From Ascaphus truei (taxonomy: Eukaryota > Chordata > Amphibia > Anura > Ascaphidae): 64,000 nt of DNA. The stretch lies in assembly GCA_036426205.1 (NCBI GenBank), contig CM071568.1:50189045-50253044 (forward strand), given 5' to 3'. Below the pieces are notes generated by a model that worked only from the letters and a program-made list of their open reading frames with translations, did not search any database and had not been told where the DNA came from. The position numbers were made by a program, and so were the translations under genes. How positions within the stretch are numbered: the stretch's first letter is position 1; each line of letters opens with the position of its first letter. This document shows positions 34,690 to 46,886 of the stretch, piece by piece.

Positions 34690-35350
34690 TGAAATGGGCA
34701 GGAAAAAAACAAAGAAGCCCAAAGCTACATCCAATAGGACAAAAATATACAGTGCTATACATTATATATATCTTGAAAAAAGGGTCATTTAGTTAAACAC
34801 TTTGGTCAAAGCATTTTAAGCCTGCAAGCCACTTGAAGACATGACCAAATATTGCAGGTCCTAACACTAACTGATTCAAATTCTCATTTACCTCTATAGT
34901 TAGAGGAAGAAAGAGAACCAGCTGCATGAAATCGAACTGCCTATTTGGAAAGTGTATATATTATGTGGTAATTTTTTATTTTTTTTTGCTTGCTAGGTAT
35001 TTGTGTTTCTTAACTTTGTCCAGCTGGTCTCAGCTGTTTTGGAGGTTAGTGGCTCCTCCCAACCAGGGTTTCAGCTCGTCCTTCCCCACTTTCCAAATAG
35101 GCAGTTCTCTTTCATGCAGCTGGTTGTGACAGATCCAATGCGATCATTCTTCCTCTAACTAGAGGTAAATAAGAATTTTAATCAGTTAGTGTTAGGACCT
35201 GCAATATTTTGTCATGCCTTGAAGTGACTTGCAGGCTTAATATGCTTTGGCCAAAGGGTTTAACTAAATGACCCTTTTTTCAAGATATATATAAGTATTG
35301 CACTGTATTTTTTTTGTCATATTGGATGTAGCTTTGGGCTTCTTTGTTTT
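34690..35350. repeat. Foldback repeat (family B), about 270-bp arms
   Basis: Left arm AAGAAGCCCAAAGCTACATCC (34700) through GAAAGTGTATA (34965) is inverted from about 35085 to 35345. Inner landmarks are CTGCCTATTTGGAAAGTG and its complement. The outer block GCTACATCCAA and TTTGG(C/T)CAAAGCAT recur in the foldback at 36625. Confidence 0.75.
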
Positions 35351-35419
35351 ATGTTGTATACATTAGCCATGCCCACTAGCACTCCAATTGACACATATAT
35401 ATATATAGAGATAGATAGA

Positions 35420-36608
35420 TAGCCTGGGTCCCCCATCTTCCCCTTACGTCTGGCTGCTGGGGGGAGTGTAGGTTATTTGCGGCAGCCGACCCGGAGGTTA
35501 CCGTCTGCTCCCCTTGCCGGGCGCCGCCATCTTGACTGAGATCGCACATGCGAGAGATGCCGTGCAGGAGCGCGAGGTGGCCATAATGGTGAAGGGCTCC
35601 GTGGGGATTACAAGCCCCATCATGCATAGGGGCTGCAGCAGCACATGAGCAGGCTTAGTCAATAGGACTGCCAGGATTCCCTGCTTCTACAAATAGATAC
35701 ATTGCGCACGCGAGGAGCACGCAAGACGGAGCTGGGACGAGGAAGGGGTAGGGTGTGTAGGTAGGTGCAGGGCGTCTGTGACCCCTGCACTAGGCCAGAG
35801 ACCACCTTAGGCCCCAGCTAGGCCTGACTCCCCTCAGTTTGTCGTCGCTGCAAGGAAGGCCCGGTAGTTAGGGACACTGCCCCTGTAGCACCAATGTGAG
35901 GGACACAGCCATGACGCGGCGGCAAACTGGTGATCCGGTGGTCTGGGACCAGAATACTCTACAGATCAGAAACTATCTTCAATGGGGATACCATCCACAT
36001 GGTAGGTCACCCGACGTGGAGGCGGACGTCGTCGTTGACAACAACCATCTCTAGATCAGTGGATCCCATCCTTCCGTTGTGGTGCTACCGGGTGCTGAAG
36101 TACCCGGCAGGTATCAAAAAGTGTACCAACTTTGCACACGGTAGTTGTGGGCAGCGCTGTCTCACACATTTGGGTGAGTTGCTTCTTGTTGGCACCAGGG
36201 TGGTTGGGTACCCAATGGCCCCTCAGTACTTTGGGGGGATAATCCATCAGGTGGGGACATTGAGTAGGAGGACACTGAGGTTACAGTCGTGCGTGGCCTA
36301 ATTGGTGGGGACGGTATATTGTTATTCTTAGGCATACAGTAAACTTATTTTATTCAGTGTGTATTATTGTATTGGGTCCTGTCATGGGGCTATCCAACAT
36401 AGTAGGATCCCATGCAGGTGGATGCGCTGTCAACAGACGGATCATATATACCCCAGGCTTCCAGCAGTGTAGGCTCAGGCCCCCTCTGAGCCGCAGGTAA
36501 CTCACCACACACACCATAGCCACCATATCTCCCAGGGGGTGGGGGAAAGTGCACTACAATTGGAAGCACTGCTGAGATCTCAGACATTGGGTGCCCTACT
36601 AAGCAGTC
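35420..36608 (+). mobile_element. Gypsy-type LTR (family A), fullest copy, and 5' leader
   Basis: GC-rich start, the shared CCCTGCACTAGGCCAGAGAC block, a GGTCTGGGACCAGA block, and a TTATTTTATTCAGTG tail before AGGCTCAGG near 36475. It lies upstream of gag and protease of a gypsy element, in the right place for its 5' LTR. Its 3' boundary is approximate. Confidence 0.55.
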
Positions 36609-36624
36609 AAATTTGTAAACCAAT

Positions 36625-37589
36625 TAACACACAAACCCAGCAAGCTCAAATGCCAACACCCACCTAATCTTGACTATATGTAATGCCACATAGAGTGCAA
36701 CTTGACTGTGGCACATAAATATAGCAAATGACAGGGGGTGCCCAGTGCTACATCCAAATAACAAAACATACATGGTAATAATTACAAGAAATAATGCTTC
36801 AGTACTAATAATAATGCTAATACTAATAATAATAAAATATGTTTTTTTAGTTAGATATTTTGGCCAAAGCATCATAAGCCTGCACACCAAATCGTCAAGG
36901 TAAACCATAATAAGTGCAAGTCCTACAGTACACTGCATTTGTTCCCTATACCTCTGTATGAGGGGGAAGAACCATAATAGATTCCTTACCTGCAGCAATA
37001 TGAGATCCACCATTAAAAATGGGGAGGTGACGTGAGCTCTGGGGGAGGTGCCACAACCTCCATACAACTGATTCCAGTCAGAAATTAATTAACACACAAA
37101 CCCAGCAAGCTCAAACGCCCACACCCACCTAATCTTGACTATATGTAATGCCACATAGAGTGCCACTTGGCTGTTGCACATGAATATAGCAAACGACAGG
37201 GGGTGCCCAGTGCTACATCCAAATGACAAAACATACATGGTAATAATTACAAGAAATAATGCTTCAGTACTAATAATAATGCTAATAATAATAAAATATG
37301 GTTTTTTAGTTAAATATTTTGGCCAAAGCATCATAAGCCTGCACACCAAATCGTCAAGGTAAACCATAATAAGTGCAAGTGCTACACTACACTGCATTTG
37401 TTCCCTACACCTCTGTATATGATTTGGTGTGCAGGCTTATGATGCTTTGGCCAAAATATCTAACTAAAAAAACATTTTATTATTATTAGTATTAGCATCA
37501 TTATTAGTACTGAAGCATTATTTCTTGTAATTATTACCATGTATGTTTTGTCATTTGGATGTAGCACTGGGCACCCCCTGTCGTTTGCT
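36625..37589. mobile_element. Foldback/tandem insertion with 16-bp target duplication
   Basis: AAATTTGTAAACCAAT is repeated perfectly at 36609-36624 and 37590-37605. Between them are three copies of family B: 36625-36975 and 37083-37425 in direct order, then 37427-37587 inverted. Each has GGGGGTGCCCAGTGCTACAT or its complement. A 16-bp duplication is long for cut-and-paste transposons and suggests target-primed or other retro-type insertion. Confidence 0.8.
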
Positions 37590-37605
37590 AAATTTGTAAA
37601 CCAAT

Positions 37606-38245
37606 CAGAACACCATGTTTACGCCCTCGCAACTACAGGTCCACGACTTGGCCTTAGAGCTCCGGGAACCTACGCGATGCGTGGTCGCAGTGGGAGGGGT
37701 CCCTGCCCTCACGTCAATGTTCACTGTCTGCGACCAAGTGAAAAGATCTGGTATGAGTGACGCCAGGATCATCAGTAGAAAATATGACACCGCTTACCAG
37801 GGGAGTGTCGTGTTACTGGCCACCGGACAAGAAATATGCCCAGAAGATGCCCATCAGGTTATATACCTGTCAGAGACTGCCTGAAGGGTGCCTGCTCATA
37901 TACCCTGGGCTAGCATCCCCCAGGGCTACCTCCCCTTGTGGACCCTCCTCAGGGGTCCCCCTGCTGATTGAGGCCTCCAACTCTTATATCCCTGGGGACT
38001 GGAGGACCATAACTATGGCCACAAGTACTCCAGTGAGGCCAGATATACCCCTGCCCCGGGTAACCTTCACGTGCCACGCGAGGGGCCATCAGCTGGGCCG
38101 GGAGTCCACCACAGCCACCTACCCCTAGCCAATAGGCGAGAAGTTCTACGCAAGCCCCTAGTCATGGGGCTGGAAATGATAGTCGCTCATCAGGTGGTGG
38201 CTCCGTACTAGGGGTCAACCTTCCGCAATTAGTAGAGGCCTAACC
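37606..38245 (+). other. Leader of the gypsy element
   Basis: Continuous with the sequence left of the foldback insertion, so it belongs between LTR and gag. No conserved protein was recognised in its open frames. Confidence 0.4.
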
Positions 38246-39722
38246 ATGTCTTTACAAGCACAAAACTATAGGAAGCTCAAGGCCTCCGGGACAACCCTCA
38301 CCCCTGTGGGTGAAGAAGGGATCGATTCCTGGAGGGAACACACCGTCAAGGTATGAATGGCCTTGCTCTGAGACAGGGAAGCGACAGTGGATAATGGAGA
38401 ACCTCCGATCTCCAGCATCCACCATGGTTAGCATGCATCGTGATCAGGACGCCGACATCTCGGCTCACAAGATCGTAGATCTGCTGATGCGCATCTATGG
38501 AAAAGACTGATGAAAGTGAACTGTCGTCCAAATACTATGGCCTCAGACAGAAGGACGGAGAAGACCTGTCCATGTTTATGCAACAGATCCAGTTGGTCCT
38601 CTGAAAGCTGCGGTATCACAATATAATTCCAGCATCCACAGTGGATGAGTACCATTGCAAACAATTTTTTAGAGGGGCCATCCCCACCCATCACATTGTA
38701 ATCATGATTAGATGCTCCCTACTGCAAGGACCTCCCCAGACCTTTGAGGAGCTATTAGGCGTAGTAAAACTACTGTGAATCATACACTTGCTTACATGCT
38801 TCCAAGAAGAACAAAGAGGCTCGCAAGGCAGAGCCCAAGGAGTCATCAGCTCTGAAGGGCCAAGAGAAATACAGCATTGAGGAGGATCCTCCTTTTAAGT
38901 TTCCTACAGTCAAGTCCAGGATGTCCGGGAGAGCATCCCCTACCAACTGGGCCCGCATGGACCCAAGTGGCATCATCTGATTCATCTGTGGCCAGAAGGG
39001 ACACTTCTCGCGGGATTGTCCAGGAAAAAAAAAACCCAACTAGAACGTTCCATGTCAAGTCCATGATTTGCAAAGTTCAGACCACAGAAACAACCTCCCG
39101 CCCTCAGAGAGTGCACCAGTGCCAAAACCTGCTGAAACATCATCGGACGCTTACAGTCACGTAGAACCGGCTGCCATCATCCGTGTCCTCATGGACGGCA
39201 TATACGCATCGGCTTTGCTGGACACTGGGTCTTAGGTGACCATTGTGTACCGGCTGTTCTATGATCAACATCTTAAATATGTGCCCTTGCAGTCGGCAGA
39301 CAAGATGAAGCTGTGGGGACTCAGCAATGAGGTTTACTCCATTGTTTGCCTGGTGAAGGTTCGGCTGGAAATTCAACAGCTTAACACCGGCAAGTCTCAC
39401 ACCATGGATGTGTAGTCTCTAATATGCCCTGAGCCTAGAGTACATCCCAGCTCCCCGATCATATTGGGGACCAAAGCCGATGTGGTGTGGGCGGTGATCA
39501 GAACCTACTTACAAGAGGCCGGTGAACTACCCCTGTCTGCTCTAGAGATCCACCCAGTACTACAGGAAGAGTGTTGCAAGGTATCGGCTCAAGACAGGCA
39601 TGGGATCATCTACAACCTTCGAACGGGGGTAACCGACATTTCACCAAGGGAAGTGAAGCGCATAACCTCAGTGTGCTGTTATCCGGGCCGAGACAAAGCC
39701 GACCACCTCTTTTCGCCTGGGT
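38246..39722 (+). pseudogene. Ty3/gypsy gag and protease, decayed
   Basis: After an ATG at 38246 a gag-like polyprotein can be followed through several frames. A CCHC zinc knuckle near 38985 reads FICGQKGHFSRDC with its first Cys replaced by a stop. An aspartic protease follows near 39190-39240 with LLDTGS, then a stop. RT and integrase are absent to the right, where simple repeats begin. Gag, protease (here) and RT/RNase H (4026-5750) might derive from one family, since both sit beside family A LTRs. Confidence 0.75.
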
Positions 39723-39865
39723 GACTGACTGACTGGGTGAGTGACTGACTTACTGACTGACTGGGCGGGTACTTCTGGTGTCCTGCACGCACACTCTCTC
39801 CCCCCCCCACACACACTCCCTCACACACACAATCTCTCACACTCCCACACACTAGAGCTAACACA
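39723..39865. repeat. GACT/GGGT tandem repeat and CA-rich run
   Basis: GACTGACTGACTGGGTGAG-type units, then a CACACACTCTC-type stretch. Confidence 0.7.
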
Positions 39866-40649
39866 AGTCCTACTGATTGATCTGCATTTGAGTGTAATAT
39901 ATACTCCCATTGTCATGAGATAGTGGCAACGACATGACCTAAGGATCGCAGGAGAGAAGAGAGTTATTTGGCTACAAACTCTATTATAGATATCCGGTAG
40001 CCTTTTCTCCTTACCTCCTCCGTGGGGAATTTTAAATATTTTAACTATTGAGTGTATAATTATGTAATAATTTTTTTTTGTTTTACTCGTCTATACCTTC
40101 CCTGATTTGGATCTGGCTGGTGGACCACAGGAGAATTTAGACTGTGACCAATGGTAATGAGTGCAAACAGTGGGGTACTTTGAACCCGTCTTTCTGGGTT
40201 CTCTCTGTATACTATGATTTTTACCTCTTTTTGCACCTACCTCCCATATCTTAGGACATTCATATATAGGTGAGAAGTCATATCCACCCTATTTATAACT
40301 TTTTTTTTAAAAAGCAACTCTTAATACCACTTTTAATTAGTTTTAATATACTGAGCATCCTTTGATTTCTATAGAAGGCTTTAAAGACTCCCAGAAGTGT
40401 AAAATCTTTGTTACACATTCCTGTTTGTGTTCATTTGTTGCCAATATTCCCAGCAGTTTGAGCTGTAAACTGTAACAATAGATAATGTTACCGTAGTAAT
40501 ATAAGAATACATTGTAGCTGCTGAGTTACACTGACTGGAGGATTGATTTGAAAATTGAAAGGCAGCCATTTAGTGAACCCTTGGAAGCAGGATCCTTGCT
40601 GATCGATCACTGGAAAACGAATTGAACAGCAGCTAAGGTAAGGAAAGGT
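39866..40649. other. AT-rich DNA, nothing recognised
   Basis: No coding frame, repeat end or splice-supported exon. Confidence 0.3.
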
Positions 40650-40656
40650 TGCATGT

Positions 40657-40658
40657 GT

Positions 40659-40699
<41 letters not shown>
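40657..40699. repeat. GT microsatellite
   Basis: About 20 GT units. Confidence 0.9.
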
Positions 40700-40701
<2 letters not shown>

Positions 40702-40728
40702 CGTGATAGCCGAGCTTAATAATAAAAA

Positions 40729-40938
40729 ATGAATAGACAATACCGTTCTGTAGCTAACGAAATGCTTTTATTTGTGCGAGCTTTCGAGATACACTGATCT
40801 GTTCTTCCGGCGATGTTACAATGAATAAAGCAAGCCATTAATTGTAACACCGCCGGAAGAACAGATCAGTGTATCTCGTAAGCTCACACAAATAAAAGCA
40901 TTTGGTTAGCCACAGAATGGTATCATCTATTCATTTGT
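40729..40938. repeat. Near-palindrome with two opposed hammerhead-like modules
   Basis: The arm 40729-40825 is the reverse complement, with few changes, of 40837-40938; the centre is about 11 bp. Each arm carries GCCGGAAGAA, a stem AGAT...ATCT, CGAAAGCTCGC (the right arm reads CGTAAGCTCAC) and then AAATAAAAGC. The layout matches the module seen elsewhere, with GAAGAA instead of TGATGAA. Confidence 0.65.
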
Positions 40939-41052
40939 GATTATATATTTTAATGTGCTTGGATTGCCTCTTGAATGTGTTAATTTATTATGCTAAACAT
41001 GCCATTGATATTAGTTCACTTTTGACCTTAGAGTGACTGCCCTTTTAAATTT

Positions 41053-41380
41053 AGTTACATAGTACATGAGGTTGAAAAAAGATACGTCCATCAATTTCAA
41101 CCTATGCTAAATTTAGACAACAGATACTTTATCCTATATCTATACCTACTTATTGATCCGGAGGAAGGCAAACAAAAAACCCCAGAGTCATATCATCCAA
41201 TGATATCTCATAAGGGGAAAAATATATTCCTTCCTGACTCCAAGAATTGGCAATTGGATTAATCCCTGGATCAACATATTTCCCATGTATACTTATTTGG
41301 TATATCCCTATATACCTTTCCTATCTAAAAAGATGTCCAACCTTTTTTTGAACAAATCTATTGTATCTGCCATCACAGTT
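41053..41380 (-). mobile_element. LINE 3' tail, third copy of the 190-1365 family
   Basis: GAGGTTGAAAAAAGAT and AAATTTAGACAACAGATACT match 205-270, continuing to CAAATCTATTGTATCTGCCA as at 467-485. Confidence 0.8.
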
Positions 41381-42059
41381 AAAGCATCACTAGTTAAAGT
41401 ACCAAGACTGCGGCTACATAATGAGTTGTGTACTCGGCAGTAGTGAGCAAATGCAAATATTGAATGGCCTCAGAAAGGTCTTTTGGGGCTCTCCTCCTCT
41501 CCGAGGTCAACATATGTTAGGTGAATGGAAGTGTACAACCATAATCACCATCACCTTTTATTGAAGTATGTTCATTTTCAACAAGGACACATCGGTTACG
41601 CCTTTGAACCAACTGTGCAACCTACTTGACCACTTTATGAAGAGGTCCTGGAATTTACAAGTGGTCGGAGATACAGAGCAGGCGGAATTCACCTTGTATG
41701 TCAAGGAAGGGGTTATACTGTATAACTTAACACTTACTAAGTTATCTATCATAAGTAGCTTAATTGTTGGTGATGCTGCTGCATTTATTTTTAAACACTT
41801 GTTTACAAAGAATTAAAACACACCACACTACATAAAACATTTGCTGCATTGCATTAATCAGAAGTAGTGTAACAAATTTAAATTTCTGCTGTGCGAAGGT
41901 TTACACTGTGTTTTGTAATTTGCAAGGTGACGAAACATTCAACTCAAGTCTATTTGTTGCTTTATGGGGTTAAAAATGTACACCTATTTTTTTTATTAGA
42001 ATGTGAGAGAAAATCTAATTTTTATCAATTTTATCCATTCTAAAACAAAAATCACAAAA
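41381..42059. other. AT-rich DNA, nothing recognised
   Basis: Short frames only. Confidence 0.3.
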
Positions 42060-42105
42060 TAACGTCAAAAATCTTGATAAAGGTCCAAAAATAGGACCGA
42101 AATGT
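42060..42105 (+). repeat. Hammerhead-like structural module (copy f)
   Basis: ATC, TTGATAAA, a perfect GGTCC/GGACC stem II, GAAATGTT, GAT. AATAAA follows at 42122-42127. Confidence 0.55.
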
Positions 42106-42719
42106 TGATCTAATATGATTTAATAAATAAGTTCACTTATTTGTAAACCAGTCTTTCTCGCTTCATCTGATTTATCCCTGCAGGACATTGGAGCAACGTG
42201 TCCCTGTGACAGAATAGTATTGTTTTTGTGAGTGCATCTTCTTTGATATATCTCTCAGTAAAATAGTTATAATTTGGTGAGTTTCATATCTTTACAATTT
42301 TTAAACCAAGCACAAATTTCCAAAATTCACCAAATGTATGACCTTACACTAAGGTTTGGCCACCAAACCTTTGGCCCACCTCTAATCACCAGCCTCTTAG
42401 GCCCAGATCCACAAAAGCTCCATTTAGGCAAGCCTCAAACACACATAAAACAACATATGGAGAGACACCTGATACATGCTAATAGGATATGCAAAGTATA
42501 TTTAAATGACTCCATGCTGGTCACACATTTTATTGTGAATTCTACAGCAACATTGACGTTTTCAGTGATTTCAAAGGCACTACAGGATAACATGCTTATT
42601 AAATATAGGATTAGTATGAAAAGGAAATTGTGCCAATGTACAGTATATACAACTGTCTTACAACTGCCTGTATGGAGTCAGACAACCTCACACGAACATA
42701 ACTCGGGGGGTTTATCATA

Positions 42720-44362
42720 TACAGTTAGCTCCGGAAATAATTGGACACTGACACAATTTTCATAATTTGAGCTCTGTACGCCACCACAATGGATTTGAAA
42801 TTAAACAACCGAGATACAATAGAAGTGCAGACTTTCAGCTTTAATTCAAGGGGTTGAACAAAAATATTGTATGAAACGTTTAGGAATTGCAACCATTTTC
42901 ACACAGTCCCCTTATTTCGGGGGCTCAAATGTAATTGGACAAATTAACACAATCATAAAATGTTCATTTGTAATACTTTGTCGAGAATCCTTTGCAGGCA
43001 ATGACTGCTTGAAGTCTGGAACGCATGGACATCACCAAATGCTGGGTTTCCTCCTTTGTGATGCTTTGCCAGGCCTTTACTGCAGCTGTCTTCAGTTGTT
43101 ATATGTTCGTGGGTCTTTCTGCCTTAAGTTTTGTCTTCAGCAAGTGAAATGCATGCTTGATCGGGTTGAGATCAGGTGATTGACTCAGCCATTGCAGAAT
43201 ATTCCACTTCTTTGCCTTAAAAAACTCCTGGGTAGCTTTCGCAGTATGTTTTGGGTCATTGTCCATCTGGAAAGTGAAGCGCCGTCCAATCAACTTCGCT
43301 GAATTTGGCTGAATCTGAGCAGACAATATATCCCTATACACTTCAAAATTCATCCGGCTGCTTCTGTCACATCATCAATAAACACTAGTGACCCAGTGCC
43401 ATTGTAAACCATGCATGCCCATGCCATCACACTACCTCCACCGTGTTTTGCAGATGATGTGGTATGCTTCGGATCATGAGCCGTTCCAAGCCTTCTCCAT
43501 ACTTTTTTCTTCCCATCATTTTGGTACAGGTTGATCTTACTTTCATATGTCCAAAGAATGTTGTTACAGAACTGGGCTGGCTTTTTTATATTGTTTGGGA
43601 AAGTCTAATCTGGCCTTTCTATTCTTGAGGCTTATGAATGGTTTGCACCTTGTGGTGAACCCTCTCTATTTGCTCTCGTGAAGTCTTCGCTATCTGGTAG
43701 AGTTGGATAATGATATGCCTTCCTCCCGGAGTGTTCTTCACTTGGCTGAATGTTGTGAAGGGGTTTTTCTTTACCATGGAAAGGATTCTACGATTATCCA
43801 CCACTGTTGTCTTCCGTGGACGTCCAGGCCTTTTTGTGTTGCAGAGCTCACCAGTGCGTTCTTTTTTTCTCAGAATGTACCAAACTGTTGATTTGGCCAG
43901 TCCTAATGTCCCTGCTATCTCTCTGATGGATTTTTTTTAAAAAAAATTTGCAGCCTAAGGATGCCCTGTTTCACTTGCATTGAGAGCTCCTTTGACCGCA
44001 TGTTGTGGGTTCACAGCAACAGCTTCCAAATGCGAATGCCACACCTGGAATCAACTCCAGACCTTTTATCTGCTTAATTGATGATAAAATAATGAAGGAA
44101 TAGCCCACACCTGTCCATGAAACAGCTTTTGAGTCAATTGTCCAATTACTTTTGGTCCCTTGAATAAGAGGGGGCTACATAATAAAGAGATGTAATTCCT
44201 AAACCCTTTCTCCAATTTGGATGTGAATACCATCACATTAAAGCTGATAGACTGCACTTTAAGCCCATATTCATTATTTAACTGTAACTTGAATTTATTT
44301 TGGTACACAGCCGAAATAACACAATTTGTGTCAGTGTCCAATTATTTCCGGACCTAAGTGTA
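42720..44362 (-). mobile_element. Tc1/mariner transposon with inactivated transposase
   Basis: Inverted ends (TACAGTTAG and TACACTTAG, then a shared TCCGGAAATAATTGG) lie between TA duplications at 42718-42719 and 44363-44364, giving 1643 bp. The transposase is on the minus strand in pieces: helix-turn-helix near 43930-43800, a second N-terminal part at 43619-43804, and the DDE core at 43099-43353 with MDNDPKHTAK and QSPDLNPIKHAF. In Tc1 enzymes the last block is normally DLNPIE; the third catalytic Glu is Lys here. Frameshifts and an in-frame stop also break it, so it is dead. Confidence 0.9.
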
Positions 44363-44432
44363 TAACTACAGGCTAGTGATGTACCGGGTACCCGTAAATT
44401 ACCCGGTATCTGGCCATATTTGAAGTACTCTG

Positions 44433-45475
44433 TGTCACGGGAGACCAGTACTTTTTCACTGAAACCACCAGGATCACTAGCACCAGACAGGACAAAGTTA
44501 TTGAATAAAATGGGGTTTATTCTGGCACGCCAGCAGACAAACAAAGATGTACAAAACACGATACAATACCAACTGGGGGCCTGGGGAGTAGACTCAAGCC
44601 TTGCTACGTGCAGGGTCCTTCTTCAAGAAGGCTTGTCTTGTCCGCTTCTCGTCCAGGATTTCAGAGGGCTGATCACACAGCAGCCCCTCAGATCTCTCTC
44701 CAGCTGGTCACTGTAAAAGATCAAACTCTTTCACAGAATGTCTCACAGTCTCTCAGATAGTCCTCTGAGGGTAGATCTCCACACTCCTTCCCAGAGTGTC
44801 TCTCAGTCTGTTAGTCTCTCTTGCTCTCAGATGCTCTCGGAAGGAGTGTGGAGTTCTATCTTCAAAGAGGTTCTCTCTGAAAATAGATCTGATTCTGTGA
44901 TCAGCAGCACCCTTTATATAGCCCTCTGTGGCACTCCTTTACATGGGAGGGGCTGCTGGACAATCTGAACACAGATTAAGTTAGTGCCACAAAAGCCAGA
45001 GCAGGGGCGTGCTAAGGCACTCAAGACCTCCTACTGGGTTGAAGCCTCATGGTCTTTGCAATACAATGCTCTTACTCCCAGATCTGATCAGCAGCCTTTC
45101 ACCTCCCCCCAGGAGTCCCGACACCTAGCTGTCCCTAATCCTATCAATTTTATAGAAAGCTTCAACTAAGTGGATTGCATTGTCCATAGAAATGACCGTA
45201 AGAATGGAATATCTCATTTGCTTTCTTGCAGGGCTGACACCCAAAGCACATTTACAGAAGAATGTTGATTCACTAAACTGTGGGATAACAAATACAGACT
45301 GTGAAATACATTCTTACAGACATGGAAATACCTTTACACATTCCCTGTTCTTCCCCAGATGTTAAATACATTTGGCCAAAATAAGCCTTACATAAGTAGC
45401 CAAGTTACATAGATTTAGGGGTAGCTAGCTGGGCTTCATTTCAGTTTTGTGATGCCAGTAACCCCTACCGTCACA
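44433..45475 (+). mobile_element. Solo LTR with imperfect 5-bp target duplication
   Basis: Starts TGTCACGGGAGACC, ends CCTACCGTCACA; flanks CTCTG (44428-44432) and CTCGG (45476-45480). The host sequence ACCCGGTA...AAATTACCCGG continues on both sides. Includes a TTGAATAAAATGG signal near 44500. Orientation is taken from that signal. No internal region. Confidence 0.65.
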
Positions 45476-45734
45476 CTCGGAAATTACCCGGAACGGGGCC
45501 AAGGCACTGGGGGACCCTGTGCCGGGTAATTTCTGTTATGCTCTGCTTCCTCGGTCCTCCTCTTTGAGAACGGCAGGAGCAGAGCAGCAGAAAACATACC
45601 TGCAGCCGGCAGCGGATGGTGAGGACCACGGCGACATCCTGGTGGCAGTGTGAGCAGCGGAAGACATCCTTCAGGCGGTGGCAGCAAAGGACACCATTCT
45701 TCAGCCGGTGGGAGCAGCGGAACATGTGACCAGA

Positions 45735-45820
45735 GCAGGAGTGTTACTATTGGACAGCCGAGGCGGAGCTGCACCGGAAGTCGCGCTCCTCCCCGGCTGT
45801 CCAATAGTAACGCTCCTGAT
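45735..45820. repeat. Short palindromic repeat
   Basis: GTTACTATTGGACAGCC is inverted as GGCTGTCCAATAGTAAC with about 35 bp between, extended outside by CAGGAG and CTCCTG. Confidence 0.75.
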
Positions 45821-46649
45821 GACCAAAGAGAAGGAACACGTCTAAGCATCAACATTGGGATCATGAGCACATGTAGGTCAATGGACCACCGTGGTAAAAA
45901 CAAATCCTTTTGTATTTAATAATTCTAGCTGTGACACACAACATGTGGAAAATGTAGGTCAGTAATGCTAAGCCATGGCAGCTGCCACATCCCATCAGCT
46001 GCAATGCAAACCCTGGTTATTTTGTGGGTAAAACATGTGATGAGATGGCACCATCTTCATTTTGACATGTCGTTTTTAATAGTTAACAGTTATTACATTT
46101 CATCCAGGGTGTAAGCAAACAAAATATTGTGTTATATTCCCCTCAACTGACCCTGTTACAGCCATGGGCTAGCTAAAGCAATGAAGTGCAGGCCGTCTAG
46201 TACTGGAAATGAATGAACATTAACTTTCAATTGTTATATTTACTTTGATCTGTAACTTTTAGAAGCTGTGTAATAATATAGGGTTTTGATTATTTTAAAC
46301 AGTATTCCACAACACGAATTAGAAACTGTTTCTATCAGTCATAGAAACAAGTTAATAAACCTAGGAAGATGCATTTTATTTTCATTGTGCACAAAGATTT
46401 CTATGAATATCACCAATGTTCAGCAATACTTGTAATCTCCCAACACTTCCTTGTTCACAATCAATTGCAAGTGAAAAAATAATCTGTCACATACTCATGG
46501 GTGATTAACAAATTGACACGTTTCCCAACAGGACGAGGCGGCACCTAAGCGCTTAGAAAAAATTGTGGGTACGTAAAACAAAATATTACAGCCATAAAGT
46601 GACTGGATGTGACATCCCTCCAGGGAGAGACACTGAAACCCTTTTCACC
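45821..46649. other. No recognised gene
   Basis: AT-rich, nothing identified. Confidence 0.3.
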
Positions 46650-46760
46650 CTAATAATAATAGCATGTTCTTGTATAGCGCTGCTAGTTTTACGTAGTGCT
46701 TTACGGAGACATTTTGCAGGCACAGGTCCCTGCCCCGTTACAATCTATGTTTTTGGTGCT
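46650..46760 (-). mobile_element. CORE-SINE/L2-like tail fragment
   Basis: On the minus strand GATTGTAACGGGGCAGGGAC, GTAAAGCACTACGTAAA and GCGCTATAC followed by TTATTATTA match the SINE tail at 14315-14430. Confidence 0.65.
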
Positions 46761-46886
46761 TCTCAGGACTCCCTGGCTGCCAATTATTTAATACAACTTT
46801 TATCAGTAAGAAAAAAGGGAAATACGTTCATTTTCAAATAGGGCTGTGTTAAGCATCTAAAAACACCGAGTCACTCGAATTCTCCA

